Shown: positions 44,879 through 57,319 of the stretch, one piece after another
Layout: each line of letters opens with the position of its first letter
How positions within the stretch are numbered: position 1 is the first letter of the stretch
Assembly (NCBI GenBank): GCA_024277255.1
Contig: JAJRVQ010000167.1
Location: 30,114 to 94,113 of the forward strand
Length of the DNA stretch: 64,000 nt
Reading direction: 5' to 3'
DNA from: Acidobacteriota bacterium
Lineage (GTDB): Bacteria > Acidobacteriota > Thermoanaerobaculia > Multivoradales > SZUA-115
Made by a program: the position numbers and the translations under genes
The notes under the pieces: model-generated
The model's database searches: none
Told to the model about the DNA's origin: nothing
Seen by the model: only the letters and a program-made list of their open reading frames with translations

Positions 44879-47086
44879 ATGGCCTCACTCTCCACCGGTG
44901 ATCTTCGCCCCCGCTTCAAGCTGCACCTGCGGGTCGAGTTGGTCCCTCCCGATCTCCTGGTGGTGACCTCGGAGGAACACACCACGGTATTGCGCGGAAA
45001 GTTGCTGCCTCGACTTGCACCATGGCTCGACGGCGCGCACACGATCGAACAGTTGGCGACAAAGATGGGGGCTCCGGCCACCGCTCTGGATGTTCGCTTC
45101 GGTCTTTCGCTTCTGGCCGACGAAGGGCTACTGTTCGAGCCCCCAACGAAAGCCGAAACCCGGCCATCGGCAGCGCCGGCTACCATCGCCGGCGACCGCA
45201 ACAGCCTGCCGCTCTCGGTTTCGATCACAGCCATCGCTCCACTGAGCGTCGAACCCTTTGCCCGCTTGCTCACCGATCTCCTCGCTGACAGCGGCTTCAG
45301 AGTCACCGGCGATGAGTCGGCGCAGCTCGCGATCGTCCTGACGCAGGACTACTGCCACCCCGCCTTGGGCGAGATAGACCGGCAATCGCGCCGGCGCAAC
45401 CGGCCGTGGATGTTGGTCAAACCGGTCGGCCCTCTACTCAAGATCGGCCCCTTCTTGCCCGCCGGCACAACCGGCTGCTGGAGCTGCCTGCGTCACCGTC
45501 TCGAACAGAACCAACCGGGAAGACGATGGGTCGAAAAGGTGGGAACGACCCTGCAACGACCCCGCTTCGAGAACTCGCCGGCCACCCTGCAGTGGGCGGC
45601 ACAAGCGACCGCGGATGAACTCTTGCGTTGGGCCGACACCTCGGGAAAGGCCGCGGGCAGCGCCGAGCTGCTGACGCTGGACACCGCCACGGGCAAGACC
45701 GAGCACCACCGGATCGTCCCTTGGCTGCACTGCCCGACCTGCGCCGGCCAGCCGCTGCCTCGCCAGCGGTCTCCGACCCCACTCCGTTTGGAGTCGGTGC
45801 CACGAACAGCGCGCTGCGACGGCGGATTCCGCGCCCGTCCAGCGGAGGAGACTCTGCATCGGCTGCGCCATCACATCAGCCCGATCAGCGGCATCGTCGG
45901 ACGGCTGCGACCCCACACTCTGGGACCGATGCAGGTGTTCATCGCCGATCACCTCTTTCGCTATCAGACCGACGAGCACGAAGCTCTCGCCGCCGGCAAG
46001 TACCAGCGCAGCGCCGGCAAAGGGATGAGCGGCGCTCAAGCTCGCGCCAGTGCGCTGTGCGAAGCCCTGGAGCGCTACTCGGGGATGTTCCGAGGCGACG
46101 AGATCCGCCGCACGGCCCGCTGGAGCGAGCTTGGCGAAGAGGCGATTCGCCCCAACGACTGCATGCTCTACAGCCCGCAACAGCTGCGCGATCGAGAGCG
46201 ATGGAACGCCCTCGGGCAACGCTACCTGTGGGTTCCGCAACCCTTCGACGACCAGCGCCAAGTCGAATGGAGCCCGCTGTGGTCGCTCACCCATCAGCGG
46301 TTTCGCTACCTGCCGACCGCCTACTGCTACTACGGTTACCCACAACCCGACGACTTTCAGATCTGCTTCGCCGACTCGAACGGATGCGCGGCGGGGAGCT
46401 GTAAAGAGGAGGCCATCTTGCAGGGTTTCCTCGAACTGGCCGAGCGCGACTCGATCGCGCTGTGGTGGTACCACCGCCTGCGCCGACCCGAGGTCGATCT
46501 CGCCAGTTTCGACGAGCCGTTCTTCGAGCAGCTAGCGGGGCTCTATCGCAGCCTCGACCGGACACTCTGCGTCCTCGACATCACCAACGATCTGACCATC
46601 CCGGCTTTCGTCGCCGTGTCGCAGAGCCAAGAAGGCGAGGTGCTCCTCGGTTTCGGCTGCCATCTGGACGCCAAGATCGCCGTCGCCAGGGCGCTGACCG
46701 AAGTCAACCAGTTCCTCCCCGGCTCGCTCGACGGGAGAGAGCGGCAACTCTTCAGCCAACCCCTCACCCAACCCGATTTCCTCCAGCCGGACGCTGAGGC
46801 GGCGAAGCGAACCAGCGCAGAGTACGACTGCGCGACCCCGCTGGATCTCGCCCAGGCAGTGAACCACTGCGTCGCTACGGCCGCGAGCTTGGGTCTCGAA
46901 ACTCTAGTCCTCGATCAAACCCGCGCCGATGTCGGCCTCTCCGTGGTCAGGGTAGCGGTACCGGGGCTGCGCCACTTCTGGGCTCGGTTGGGGCCGGGTC
47001 GACTCTACGAGGCTCCGCTGCGTCTCGGCTGGACGGCAGGTATGGCAAGCGAAGAGAACCTCAACCCGGCACATTTGTTGATTTGA
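44879..47086 (+). CDS. RRE - zinc - YcaO fused azoline cyclodehydratase
   Basis: This 735-residue enzyme turns Cys, Ser or Thr of a RiPP precursor into azolines using ATP. Residues about 10-90 look like a peptide-binding RRE domain (winged helix). The next segment is E1-like, with two CxxC pairs (CWSC near 200, CPTC near 290) that bind structural zinc. The YcaO domain fills residues about 330-735, with ATP-site motifs GMSGAQARASALCEALERYSG and CKEEAILQGFLELAERDS. The C-terminus ends LNPAHLLI rather than the proline-rich PxPxP seen in many cyclodehydratases. It lies 122 bases before the precursor. Confidence 0.92.
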   Translation: MASLSTGDLRPRFKLHLRVELVPPDLLVVTSEEHTTVLRGKLLPRLAPWLDGAHTIEQLATKMGAPATALDVRFGLSLLADEGLLFEPPTKAETRPSAAPATIAGDRNSLPLSVSITAIAPLSVEPFARLLTDLLADSGFRVTGDESAQLAIVLTQDYCHPALGEIDRQSRRRNRPWMLVKPVGPLLKIGPFLPAGTTGCWSCLRHRLEQNQPGRRWVEKVGTTLQRPRFENSPATLQWAAQATADELLRWADTSGKAAGSAELLTLDTATGKTEHHRIVPWLHCPTCAGQPLPRQRSPTPLRLESVPRTARCDGGFRARPAEETLHRLRHHISPISGIVGRLRPHTLGPMQVFIADHLFRYQTDEHEALAAGKYQRSAGKGMSGAQARASALCEALERYSGMFRGDEIRRTARWSELGEEAIRPNDCMLYSPQQLRDRERWNALGQRYLWVPQPFDDQRQVEWSPLWSLTHQRFRYLPTAYCYYGYPQPDDFQICFADSNGCAAGSCKEEAILQGFLELAERDSIALWWYHRLRRPEVDLASFDEPFFEQLAGLYRSLDRTLCVLDITNDLTIPAFVAVSQSQEGEVLLGFGCHLDAKIAVARALTEVNQFLPGSLDGRERQLFSQPLTQPDFLQPDAEAAKRTSAEYDCATPLDLAQAVNHCVATAASLGLETLVLDQTRADVGLSVVRVAVPGLRHFWARLGPGRLYEAPLRLGWTAGMASEENLNPAHLLI

Positions 47087-47111
47087 CCACCTTGCGGCCC
47101 TTCGGTAAGGT
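47083..47111 (+). promoter_or_regulatory. Candidate promoter for the precursor peptide
   Basis: TTGACC, 17 bases, then TAAGGT matches a sigma-70 -35/-10 layout at 5/6 and about 3/6. It overlaps the YcaO stop codon. Transcription from it would give the precursor its own message, as RiPP precursors often need. The leader that follows contains CACCTT/AAGGTG (47088-47112), a T7 run at 47138-47144, and GTCCCC/GGGGAC (47149-47175), so folding or attenuation is possible. Confidence 0.3.
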
Positions 47112-47208
47112 GTCCTTGATTCAAGACTTGAGAGAACTTTTTTTCGCAGTCCCCCCATGACGGCTGCCTGGGGACCTGTAACTTCTCCGCTTTCACAGGA
47201 GGCATGAG

Positions 47209-47433
47209 ATGGAAGAGACCCGAAACAACGGTGCGCACGAGTTCCTCGCCAAGATCGACAAGGATCCGGAACTGCAAGCCAAGATGCAAGCGGCGCAGGC
47301 CAACATCATCGAGATCGGTAAGCAAAACGGTTTCAACTTTACCCTCGACGAACTCCACGACGAACTGCGCAAGCGTTGGGAGATCAGCAAGCCGAAGGAC
47401 GACCCCAACACCTGCACCGTGACCGTTGGTTGA
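47209..47433 (+). CDS. Nif11-leader RiPP precursor peptide
   Basis: This is a 74-residue peptide. The first 58 residues match the Nif11-type leader: HEFLAKIDKDPELQAKM, then GKQNGFNFTLDELHDEL. The tail SKPKDDPNTCTVTVG is the likely core, with one Cys, three Thr and one Ser as candidates for azoline formation or alkylation. No double-Gly cleavage site separates leader and core. AGGAGG lies six bases before the ATG at 47209, a strong ribosome site fitting high expression. It lies between the cyclodehydratase and the S53 protease, whose frame overlaps its stop. The precursor role is inferred from leader type and position. Confidence 0.85.
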   Translation: MEETRNNGAHEFLAKIDKDPELQAKMQAAQANIIEIGKQNGFNFTLDELHDELRKRWEISKPKDDPNTCTVTVG

Positions 47434-49081
47434 GTCGACCCGACACGGCGCCGGCAGTAGCGAGTTCGAAGCCAGCCTCCTCTTGCGACCGCGGCAAGGG
47501 GAGCTTCTGGCCGACACCGTCGCCGCCATGCCCGCTCAGCGGCCGGCGCAGCGCACCTACCTGAGCGGCGAGGAATACAACCGCCGCTTCGGCGCCCTTG
47601 AAGCCGATGTCGAGCGCGTGCGCGAGTTCGCCGCCGCAAACCAGCTGGCCGTGAAGTCGGTCAATCTCCCCGGCCGCCTGGTGGAACTGGTCGGCCCGGC
47701 GGAGAGTTTCCGCCGGGCTTTCGGCTTCCGGTTCAAGGCTGTGCTCCACGGTGAGCAGCAGTTGCAGTGCCCGGATCAGCCGGTGCAGATCCCCCAGCCT
47801 CTCCAGGGGATCGTCGAAGGTATCTTCGGCCTCGATGAGCTGCCGAAATTCCATCGCCGTAACCGTGCCTCCCTCGCCACGGCCAAAAGCGGCTCCGCAT
47901 CAAGAAGCTCAAGGGGAGGCCAGCAGTCCGAATCCGAGGTCTCCACGGTCGCCAAGGCCTATGAGTTTCCAGCCGAAGCGACCGGTAGAGGCCAGAGTAT
48001 GGCGATCATTCTGCTCGGTGGCGGCTTCTACGAGGAGGACATGCGCCTCTTTTTCGGCGACCGGCTGCCCCGGATCCGAGTCGTCGAACTCGCCGGAGCG
48101 ACCAACAACCCGGCACCGCGGGCGGCGGTCAACCAGTTCCTCGACGCCTTGGCCAGCGGCCAATCGGCGCACCAGAGCCAAGCGCTTTCCAATCAGGTCT
48201 GGTGGACGCTCGAAGCGAGCGTCGACCTGCAACTCGCCGGCAGCTTCGCCCCCGATGCCGAGTTGGTCGTCTACTTCGCACCCAACGACGAGCGCGGCAA
48301 GATCGATGCCCTCATCGCCGCCCTCACCGACGAACAGAGCGCTCCCTCGGTCATCTCGTGCAGTTGGGGAATGCGCGAGAGCGACGCCGGCGCCGAATAC
48401 ATCGAGGCGGTGGAGAAGATCTTCCAGCTCGCCGCCACCAAGGGCATCTCCATCTGCTACTCCTCGGGCGATTCGGGGGCAGACCTGGACAACGATCGCC
48501 AGCCGCACGTCCACTACCCGGCTTCGAGCCCCTACGTACTCGGTTGCGGCGGCACCCTGCTGCCCATCGCTACGCCGGATCCGGACAGGCAATCTGCCTG
48601 GAACGAATCGCACAGCAGCGCAGATTCGGCGGCCTCGGCGGATTCGGGCGCTGAGATACTCGCCACCGGCGGCGGTTTCAGCCACCACTTCCCAAGACCT
48701 TCCTGGCAGCTGGCGCCCAGTCAACAGGAAGCCGCGCAGCCAACGAGCGGCCGTGGCGTTCCCGATGTCGCCGGCAAGGCCGACTACGCCAGCGCCTACC
48801 ATTGCGTGCTGGTGGGTCGATCCGTCCTCGGTGGTGGTACCAGTGCAGCCGCTCCGATGTGGGCCGCTCTCCTCGTCCGCCTCAACCAGGCTCTCGGCCA
48901 TCGGATCGGATGGCTGTCCCCGCTGCTCTACCAAGCGAGCTTCACCAAGGCTCTGGACAGTATCGACCAAGGCGGCAACGGCTACTACAACACCGCCCCC
49001 GGTTGGGACCCCTGCACGGGTTTGGGTACGCCCTCGGGCCAGGCTCTTCTAACCGCCCTCGCCGCCACCGCCACGGCCTAA
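47426..49081 (+). CDS. Sedolisin (S53) protease of the RiPP locus
   Basis: This is a 551-residue kumamolisin-like serine protease. An activation pro-domain covers about residues 10-140 (LLLRPRQGELLADTV, YLSGEEYNRRFG). The catalytic region has Glu 263 and Asp 267 (LEASVDLQ), an oxyanion Asp in SGDSGAD and the nucleophile Ser 473 in GGGTSAAAP. All Ser-Glu-Asp residues appear intact. No signal peptide is seen. The TTG at 47426 overlaps the precursor stop by eight bases and has no ribosome site, so translation is probably coupled to the precursor. This makes it the prime candidate to remove the leader. It converges with sagB, overlapping 33 bases. Confidence 0.9.
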   Translation: MVESTRHGAGSSEFEASLLLRPRQGELLADTVAAMPAQRPAQRTYLSGEEYNRRFGALEADVERVREFAAANQLAVKSVNLPGRLVELVGPAESFRRAFGFRFKAVLHGEQQLQCPDQPVQIPQPLQGIVEGIFGLDELPKFHRRNRASLATAKSGSASRSSRGGQQSESEVSTVAKAYEFPAEATGRGQSMAIILLGGGFYEEDMRLFFGDRLPRIRVVELAGATNNPAPRAAVNQFLDALASGQSAHQSQALSNQVWWTLEASVDLQLAGSFAPDAELVVYFAPNDERGKIDALIAALTDEQSAPSVISCSWGMRESDAGAEYIEAVEKIFQLAATKGISICYSSGDSGADLDNDRQPHVHYPASSPYVLGCGGTLLPIATPDPDRQSAWNESHSSADSAASADSGAEILATGGGFSHHFPRPSWQLAPSQQEAAQPTSGRGVPDVAGKADYASAYHCVLVGRSVLGGGTSAAAPMWAALLVRLNQALGHRIGWLSPLLYQASFTKALDSIDQGGNGYYNTAPGWDPCTGLGTPSGQALLTALAATATA

Positions 49082-50479
49082 GATCATCTCCCCCACCGAA
49101 CTCTCCTCGTAGTAGTCGGTACCCGCGGCGGCGGCAAAGAGGTCCGCGTCCCCACCGCCGATGGCACAAGCGGAGAGGTCCATCGCGGAAGCCGAAAGGT
49201 AAAGGGTCTGCATCAGAATCCCGACATCCTTGAGCACGGTGGCATAGGCCATCGAGGCGTACTTCCAAGAGAGGCGGCCGAAGCGCGCCGAGATGAGCAG
49301 AAGAACTTGCACCTCGTCCACCATCGAGGCTTTGCATGCCGCATACAGGAGCCGATCCACCTCCGGGGTGCGGCCTGAAAGGCGAGTCAGCTGATGGTCA
49401 CCGGGCCGGTAGTGGTAGAGACCCGCGGCGAGACCCCGACAACGATCGACCGCCAAGTAGAGTTCCAACTCCCACGCCGCGCCTCCCCCTGGGTAGACCC
49501 GCCGCGCCACCTCGTAGTCATGGCCGGCGATCACTTCATCGGCCCGCGCCGTACGGAAGAGCAACTCGGAGAGATCTTGCAGTGAGATGGCGGGCTCGCC
49601 GTGATTGCGCCGCGACCGGCGAGCGGTGAAGACAGTGGTCAGTGAGGGGTCGGTCTCCGCCAGAAGATCCAAGTCGGGACGGATCAGCTCAATGGTTTCT
49701 CCCGCCATCCGCGGTTTGAGGGCCGGCAGCGGCGCGGCGATCCCGCGCTGGCGATAGATCCCTCCGTAGGGGCTGTCGTGGCGACCGGCCCGTCCCCGCG
49801 AGTGGGCCAGCAGGTCATGAAATTCCCACCAGCCGCGCGAGCCACGATCCTCCTCGGCCACCCCGTCCCCGTCGAGCACGGCGAGGAATCCAGCGTAGTG
49901 GAGTAACTCGCAGAAAGCGCGCGAGCCCTCTTTCCCCAGTGCCGGGTCCGGGCTGGCGCCAATCTCATCCAGCGTCACCGGCCGGCTCAGTCGAGTGAGA
50001 AACGCGGCGGCGGCACCATGGTGGGTGACCACTCGGGCCAAGGAGAGCGGCGACTCGATCGCCAGATTCTCTCCGCGGCGGCGCAGGTAGGCGAATCGAG
50101 AGAGCACGAACTCCCCCTTGCCGAGAGGCGCGACGCTGAACCGGCAGGCGGCGACCAGCGGCAGGCAAGAGGCGACCAGCGTGCCCGCCACGGTGCCATC
50201 GGCACGGACCGTACGCCGCAGCAGCAACGCCTCGTGCAACTCGAAGAGCAGCCGGTACAAACGCTGAAAACCGTCGTACCCCTCTTGGCTGCTGACGTCG
50301 GAAAACAGCTGCTCTTCCGTCATTTCTCCCGCCAACAGCTGCCGCAGGGCACTGGCCACCGCGCTTGACGGCGATCCGATCGACAACACTCCCCGCCGGT
50401 GGACAAGGCGCCAGTCCTGCGCCGAATCTTCCTCCAGCCGGCAATCCGGCGACAGAGAGAGCAGCTGCGACTGTGCCAC
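49049..50479 (-). CDS. SagB-type FMN-dependent azoline dehydrogenase
   Basis: This 476-residue protein oxidises azolines to azoles in thiazole/oxazole RiPPs. The N-terminal half (residues 1-240) is an RRE/docking-like region found in long SagB proteins. The C-terminal half is the nitroreductase fold, with ARRSRRNHGEPAISLQDLSELLF, LYLAVDRCRGLAAGLYHY, and WKYASMAYATVLKDVGILMQTLYLSA, a SagB signature with the conserved Lys-Tyr pair. The start at 50479 lies three bases after the stop of the two-kinase gene, so the two are co-transcribed. Its last 33 bases overlap the S53 gene on the other strand. Confidence 0.9.
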   Translation of the reverse strand: MAQSQLLSLSPDCRLEEDSAQDWRLVHRRGVLSIGSPSSAVASALRQLLAGEMTEEQLFSDVSSQEGYDGFQRLYRLLFELHEALLLRRTVRADGTVAGTLVASCLPLVAACRFSVAPLGKGEFVLSRFAYLRRRGENLAIESPLSLARVVTHHGAAAAFLTRLSRPVTLDEIGASPDPALGKEGSRAFCELLHYAGFLAVLDGDGVAEEDRGSRGWWEFHDLLAHSRGRAGRHDSPYGGIYRQRGIAAPLPALKPRMAGETIELIRPDLDLLAETDPSLTTVFTARRSRRNHGEPAISLQDLSELLFRTARADEVIAGHDYEVARRVYPGGGAAWELELYLAVDRCRGLAAGLYHYRPGDHQLTRLSGRTPEVDRLLYAACKASMVDEVQVLLLISARFGRLSWKYASMAYATVLKDVGILMQTLYLSASAMDLSACAIGGGDADLFAAAAGTDYYEESSVGEMILGRGGGGEGG

Positions 50480-50482
50480 GGT

Positions 50483-53965
<3,483 letters not shown>

Positions 53966-54049
53966 GGGAACCCGGGGGAATAGTTTAGGTGTAGCTCACT
54001 GTATCCCTTTCGGGGCATCGGGCCAAGAGCCGCCACCCTTCGCAGAGCC

Positions 54050-56167
54050 TCACGACGACCTCTCGCTCCTCCGGCGCAAGACCCGCGCGGCCTGCGCCGA
54101 CGCTTGGCGAAGAGTCTGGCGCTGTCTCTCGCCAAGCCCCGCACCGCCAAAGCTCTCCCGCAAGTAAAGCGCGACGACTTCACCGGCGGCACCGGCGGCG
54201 GCCGGATAGCGGCGACTCACCATCCGCGCTACGGCCAAGGGCGGCAACGAAGGCTCCACAGAGAGTCCCGCTCGCTTCAACTGCCGCCGCAGTGCTCGAT
54301 AGGCGCTGATACCGTCGGCGCCACCCCGCCGGCGCCGCCAGAACACCGCCGCCAGGATCAAGGCCAGAGCAGCGACGCCCGGGGGCCATAGTCGCGCCCA
54401 AGGCAACGCTTCCTGCGGCGCCTGGCCGGAGGCTCCATCCGCCGGCGCCGGTGGACCGGACTCCTCCTGCTTCGGCATCTCCTTGCCAATGTGGGAGAAG
54501 AGAGCCAGCACCTTCTGCCAGCCATCTCGTAGTCCGAGGAAGAACTGCATCTGATCGTAGAGACCGTAGGTCAGCACATAGCGGTCCCAGCGAAACTCGA
54601 GATAGTCCCAGGCCTGGGTCAGCAGATTGCCCAGACCGTCGCGCGGACCTGCCGGCCTGCCGCTGGGAGGGGTTGGATCGAAGATCCGCCAGCCGCCGTC
54701 CAGGTAGGCCTCCACCCAGGCATGGGCGTTGAGTTCGCGCACGATGTAGTAGTCCTCGATCGGGTTGTACTCGCCACCGAGAAAACCGGTCACCAAGCGG
54801 GCCGGAATTCCCTCGGAGCGCAACATCAGGACCATCGCCGAGGCGAAATACTCACAGTGGCCGCTCTTGAACCGGAAAAGGAAATCCTCCAGTGGTCGCT
54901 CTGCCGCGCGGCCGAGGAAGTCGAGGGTGTATTCAAAGTCCGTGGCCAGGAATCGCTGAATGGCGGCCGAGGTTAGTCGCGAGTTGCCGGCGGCATCGGC
55001 TTGCGATGCGACCTGCGCCGCCAGGGCTTCGATCCTCGGGGTCAGCCCTCCACGATCGAGCGCCGGTTCCTGCGCCGGATCGGGCTGAGGTGCTGCCGAG
55101 AAAATCACCGGTGCTTCGCCCAGTCCTGCCCTGTACTGAACGACTCCGGCGGTCTGCTGTGGCAAGGAGACCGTGCCCGAGGGGGTGAGCAGGACCGCCG
55201 GCACCAGGGACTCCAAGGCGATCGCCTCGACCGGCAAGGCCAGCCGCGAGCCGGCGAGTGGACGCAGCCAGATGTCGACCCAGTGCTGCGGCCGGGCAAG
55301 TACCAGGTCGGGCGCCAGATCGAAGCGGACGCCGTCGCGGTAAAGAACCTCACCGCGCTGCGAGGAGCGCCGCCAAACACCGCTCTGGTAGAAGTTGTGG
55401 GTGCCTACTTTGAACCGCATCTCACTGCCGGACGATTTGCCGCCGTCATAGTGCAACCGCATGACCACCGAGCGATTGGTGCGCGACAGCCCGATACTGT
55501 CCAGCGTCACCTGATCGGTGAAACCCGCCGCCTCGATCGGCGTTCCCGTCCCCGCTCCCCGACCGACGATGTAGGGCGCATGCACCCGCGGCAATACGGC
55601 GAAGAGAGGCACGGATACCAGCAGGATGAGGATCGTCGAGACCATCAGAAATCCGCCCAGCGGCACCACCGCCATCGACGGATCATCGCGTCCGAAGCCG
55701 GTCAAGGTATGCAACAGGGCAAAGCGGGTCAGCAGCAGCAGAGTCAACACCAAGAAGAGGAGCAAATAGACGACGATCGTCGGATGAACGCTGGTCGCCA
55801 TCGCCGCTAGAAAGAGGAAGAAGACCGCCATCAGAACATGCCACTTGTCGCGCTCCGTGCGTAGCGAGTACAACTTGGCAACGACGGCGAAGAGCAGCAG
55901 GTGGACCACCGGAACCACCAACTTGGAGCGGCCGAGGACCAGGAGATCGAAGGCGAAGAAGGGCATGTAGGCCAAGCCGACCAGGTTGATCACCCAAGTC
56001 GGCAACCACTCATCCGGGCGCCGGCGGGTTCTGTACAGGAAATACCCGAGGGCGAGCCAGTACAGGCCCAGCGCCGGCCACTCCACAATGTCGTTGAAGG
56101 GCAGAGGTGTCGGCGCCAGTAGCGCCAGCACCCCCAGCAAACGGCGTTTTTCGCCACCGAAAGTCAT
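54050..56167 (-). CDS. Transglutaminase-like membrane protein (TgpA/DUF3488 type)
   Basis: This 705-residue protein has about six N-terminal membrane helices (DUF3488 region, to about 200). A periplasmic transglutaminase domain follows, with the Cys-His-Asp triad in GHCEYFASAMVLMLRSEG, NAHAWVEAYLDGGW and FDPTPP. Another helix near 600 leads to a cytoplasmic C-terminal tail (DUF4129-like, VSRRYPAAAGAAGEVVALYL). Such proteins occur with MoxR and DUF58 genes and may process or crosslink envelope proteins. The start overlaps the DUF58 stop by four bases. No natural substrate can be read from the sequence. Confidence 0.92.
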   Translation of the reverse strand: MTFGGEKRRLLGVLALLAPTPLPFNDIVEWPALGLYWLALGYFLYRTRRRPDEWLPTWVINLVGLAYMPFFAFDLLVLGRSKLVVPVVHLLLFAVVAKLYSLRTERDKWHVLMAVFFLFLAAMATSVHPTIVVYLLLFLVLTLLLLTRFALLHTLTGFGRDDPSMAVVPLGGFLMVSTILILLVSVPLFAVLPRVHAPYIVGRGAGTGTPIEAAGFTDQVTLDSIGLSRTNRSVVMRLHYDGGKSSGSEMRFKVGTHNFYQSGVWRRSSQRGEVLYRDGVRFDLAPDLVLARPQHWVDIWLRPLAGSRLALPVEAIALESLVPAVLLTPSGTVSLPQQTAGVVQYRAGLGEAPVIFSAAPQPDPAQEPALDRGGLTPRIEALAAQVASQADAAGNSRLTSAAIQRFLATDFEYTLDFLGRAAERPLEDFLFRFKSGHCEYFASAMVLMLRSEGIPARLVTGFLGGEYNPIEDYYIVRELNAHAWVEAYLDGGWRIFDPTPPSGRPAGPRDGLGNLLTQAWDYLEFRWDRYVLTYGLYDQMQFFLGLRDGWQKVLALFSHIGKEMPKQEESGPPAPADGASGQAPQEALPWARLWPPGVAALALILAAVFWRRRRGGADGISAYRALRRQLKRAGLSVEPSLPPLAVARMVSRRYPAAAGAAGEVVALYLRESFGGAGLGERQRQTLRQASAQAARVLRRRSERSS

Positions 56168-57228
56168 CCCACCGCCCGCCTCGGTCTCTCTAGGTGGCCA
56201 TCGCCGCCGCGCCGCTGCGCATCTGCCGCGCCTGCGCTCTCCATGCCGATGCGCAGCTGGGGCACATCGGCGGCAGCGCCGAGGAGAGGTAGGCGCTGCC
56301 GCGGTCCCGGCTCGATCAGCGCCAGGGCCTCGAGCACAGCCAGCCGCTGCCTTTCACCGCCGCCGAACGGCAGTGAGACATCGCGAGCCACAAACTCGAC
56401 GTAGTAGCCCCGCCGGAGGTAGTCCACCGCCGCCGTCGCCGCTTCGCTGACCAGCCGTTCGAAGCGCTCGACCTGTTCGTCGTCCGTAAGGTCGCCGACG
56501 CCGTTGTCGAAGAGGATCGACAGGCGGCGGCTTTCGTCAGCCTGCCGCTCGGTATAGATCAACTCCCCGGTGCGCGCGGTTTGTTTCCAGTGAATCCCGC
56601 GCGGATCGTCGCCGGGGCGAAAGCGGCGCAAGCCGTGCAGATCCTGCCCCTTGCCACGACGCCTCGTCGCCTCGTCACCTAGATCGCCTTGATCCGCCAA
56701 GCGTGCTGACGCGGCCGGAAACAACTCCGGAAAGACCAGGAACTGAGTCTCCACCCGATAGCGCGCGCCTTTGCGCAGCAGGCCGAACGGAAACAAGCTC
56801 GAAAGGTGAACCGCTTCCAGCCGGTGACGGCCACGCTGGGGGCGCATCAACTCCACCGTACCCTGACCAAAACCGCGGCGCGGCAGGTACGGAAGCAGCC
56901 ATGGACGGTCGGCCGGCGAAACCGAGAAGAGCAGGAACCAGCGCGGCCAGATCCGGCTACGGTTGGTGAGCTGGAAACCGAGCCCGAAAGGCTGATTGGC
57001 GAAGACCTCGGACGGCGGCTCCAGCTCGATGTCGAGGCCCCGGACATTCTGCCGGGAAATGAAGCCGGACAGTACCAGCGCCGCGAGCATGACCGCCCAC
57101 ACCATGTAGAGAGCATTGTTGCCGGTGTTGGTGGCGGCGATGGCGACTACCAGAGTGATCAGCACGTACCACAAGCCGACCTTGGTGATCCGAATCCCCT
57201 CCGGAATCGCTCGTCGCTTCTTCTTCAT
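56164..57228 (-). CDS. DUF58 domain membrane protein
   Basis: This 354-residue protein is the usual partner of MoxR ATPases. Two membrane helices lie near residues 17-35 and 41-58. A beta-rich stretch leads to the DUF58 core with FRPGDDPRGIHWKQTARTGELIYTE, the family signature. A von Willebrand A-like C-terminus includes a DNGVGDL segment. The ATG at 57228 is preceded by a gap of 91 bases to moxR. It is translationally coupled to the transglutaminase gene and likely assembles with it at the membrane. Confidence 0.93.
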   Translation of the reverse strand: MKKKRRAIPEGIRITKVGLWYVLITLVVAIAATNTGNNALYMVWAVMLAALVLSGFISRQNVRGLDIELEPPSEVFANQPFGLGFQLTNRSRIWPRWFLLFSVSPADRPWLLPYLPRRGFGQGTVELMRPQRGRHRLEAVHLSSLFPFGLLRKGARYRVETQFLVFPELFPAASARLADQGDLGDEATRRRGKGQDLHGLRRFRPGDDPRGIHWKQTARTGELIYTERQADESRRLSILFDNGVGDLTDDEQVERFERLVSEAATAAVDYLRRGYYVEFVARDVSLPFGGGERQRLAVLEALALIEPGPRQRLPLLGAAADVPQLRIGMESAGAADAQRRGGDGHLERPRRAVG

Positions 57229-57319
57229 CAGCGCTCAGCCCTCACAGCGCCGGTCGGCGCGCCACGGCCAGCGTCTGCGGTTGAGGGATCACCGAGGGCG
57301 ATGAATCGAGGGTTCGAGT

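Noticed and set aside
47116..47144. T7 run after YcaO as a rho-independent terminator
   Set aside because: The nearest stems end 7 and 26 bases before the T-run, too far or too weak for a standard terminator.
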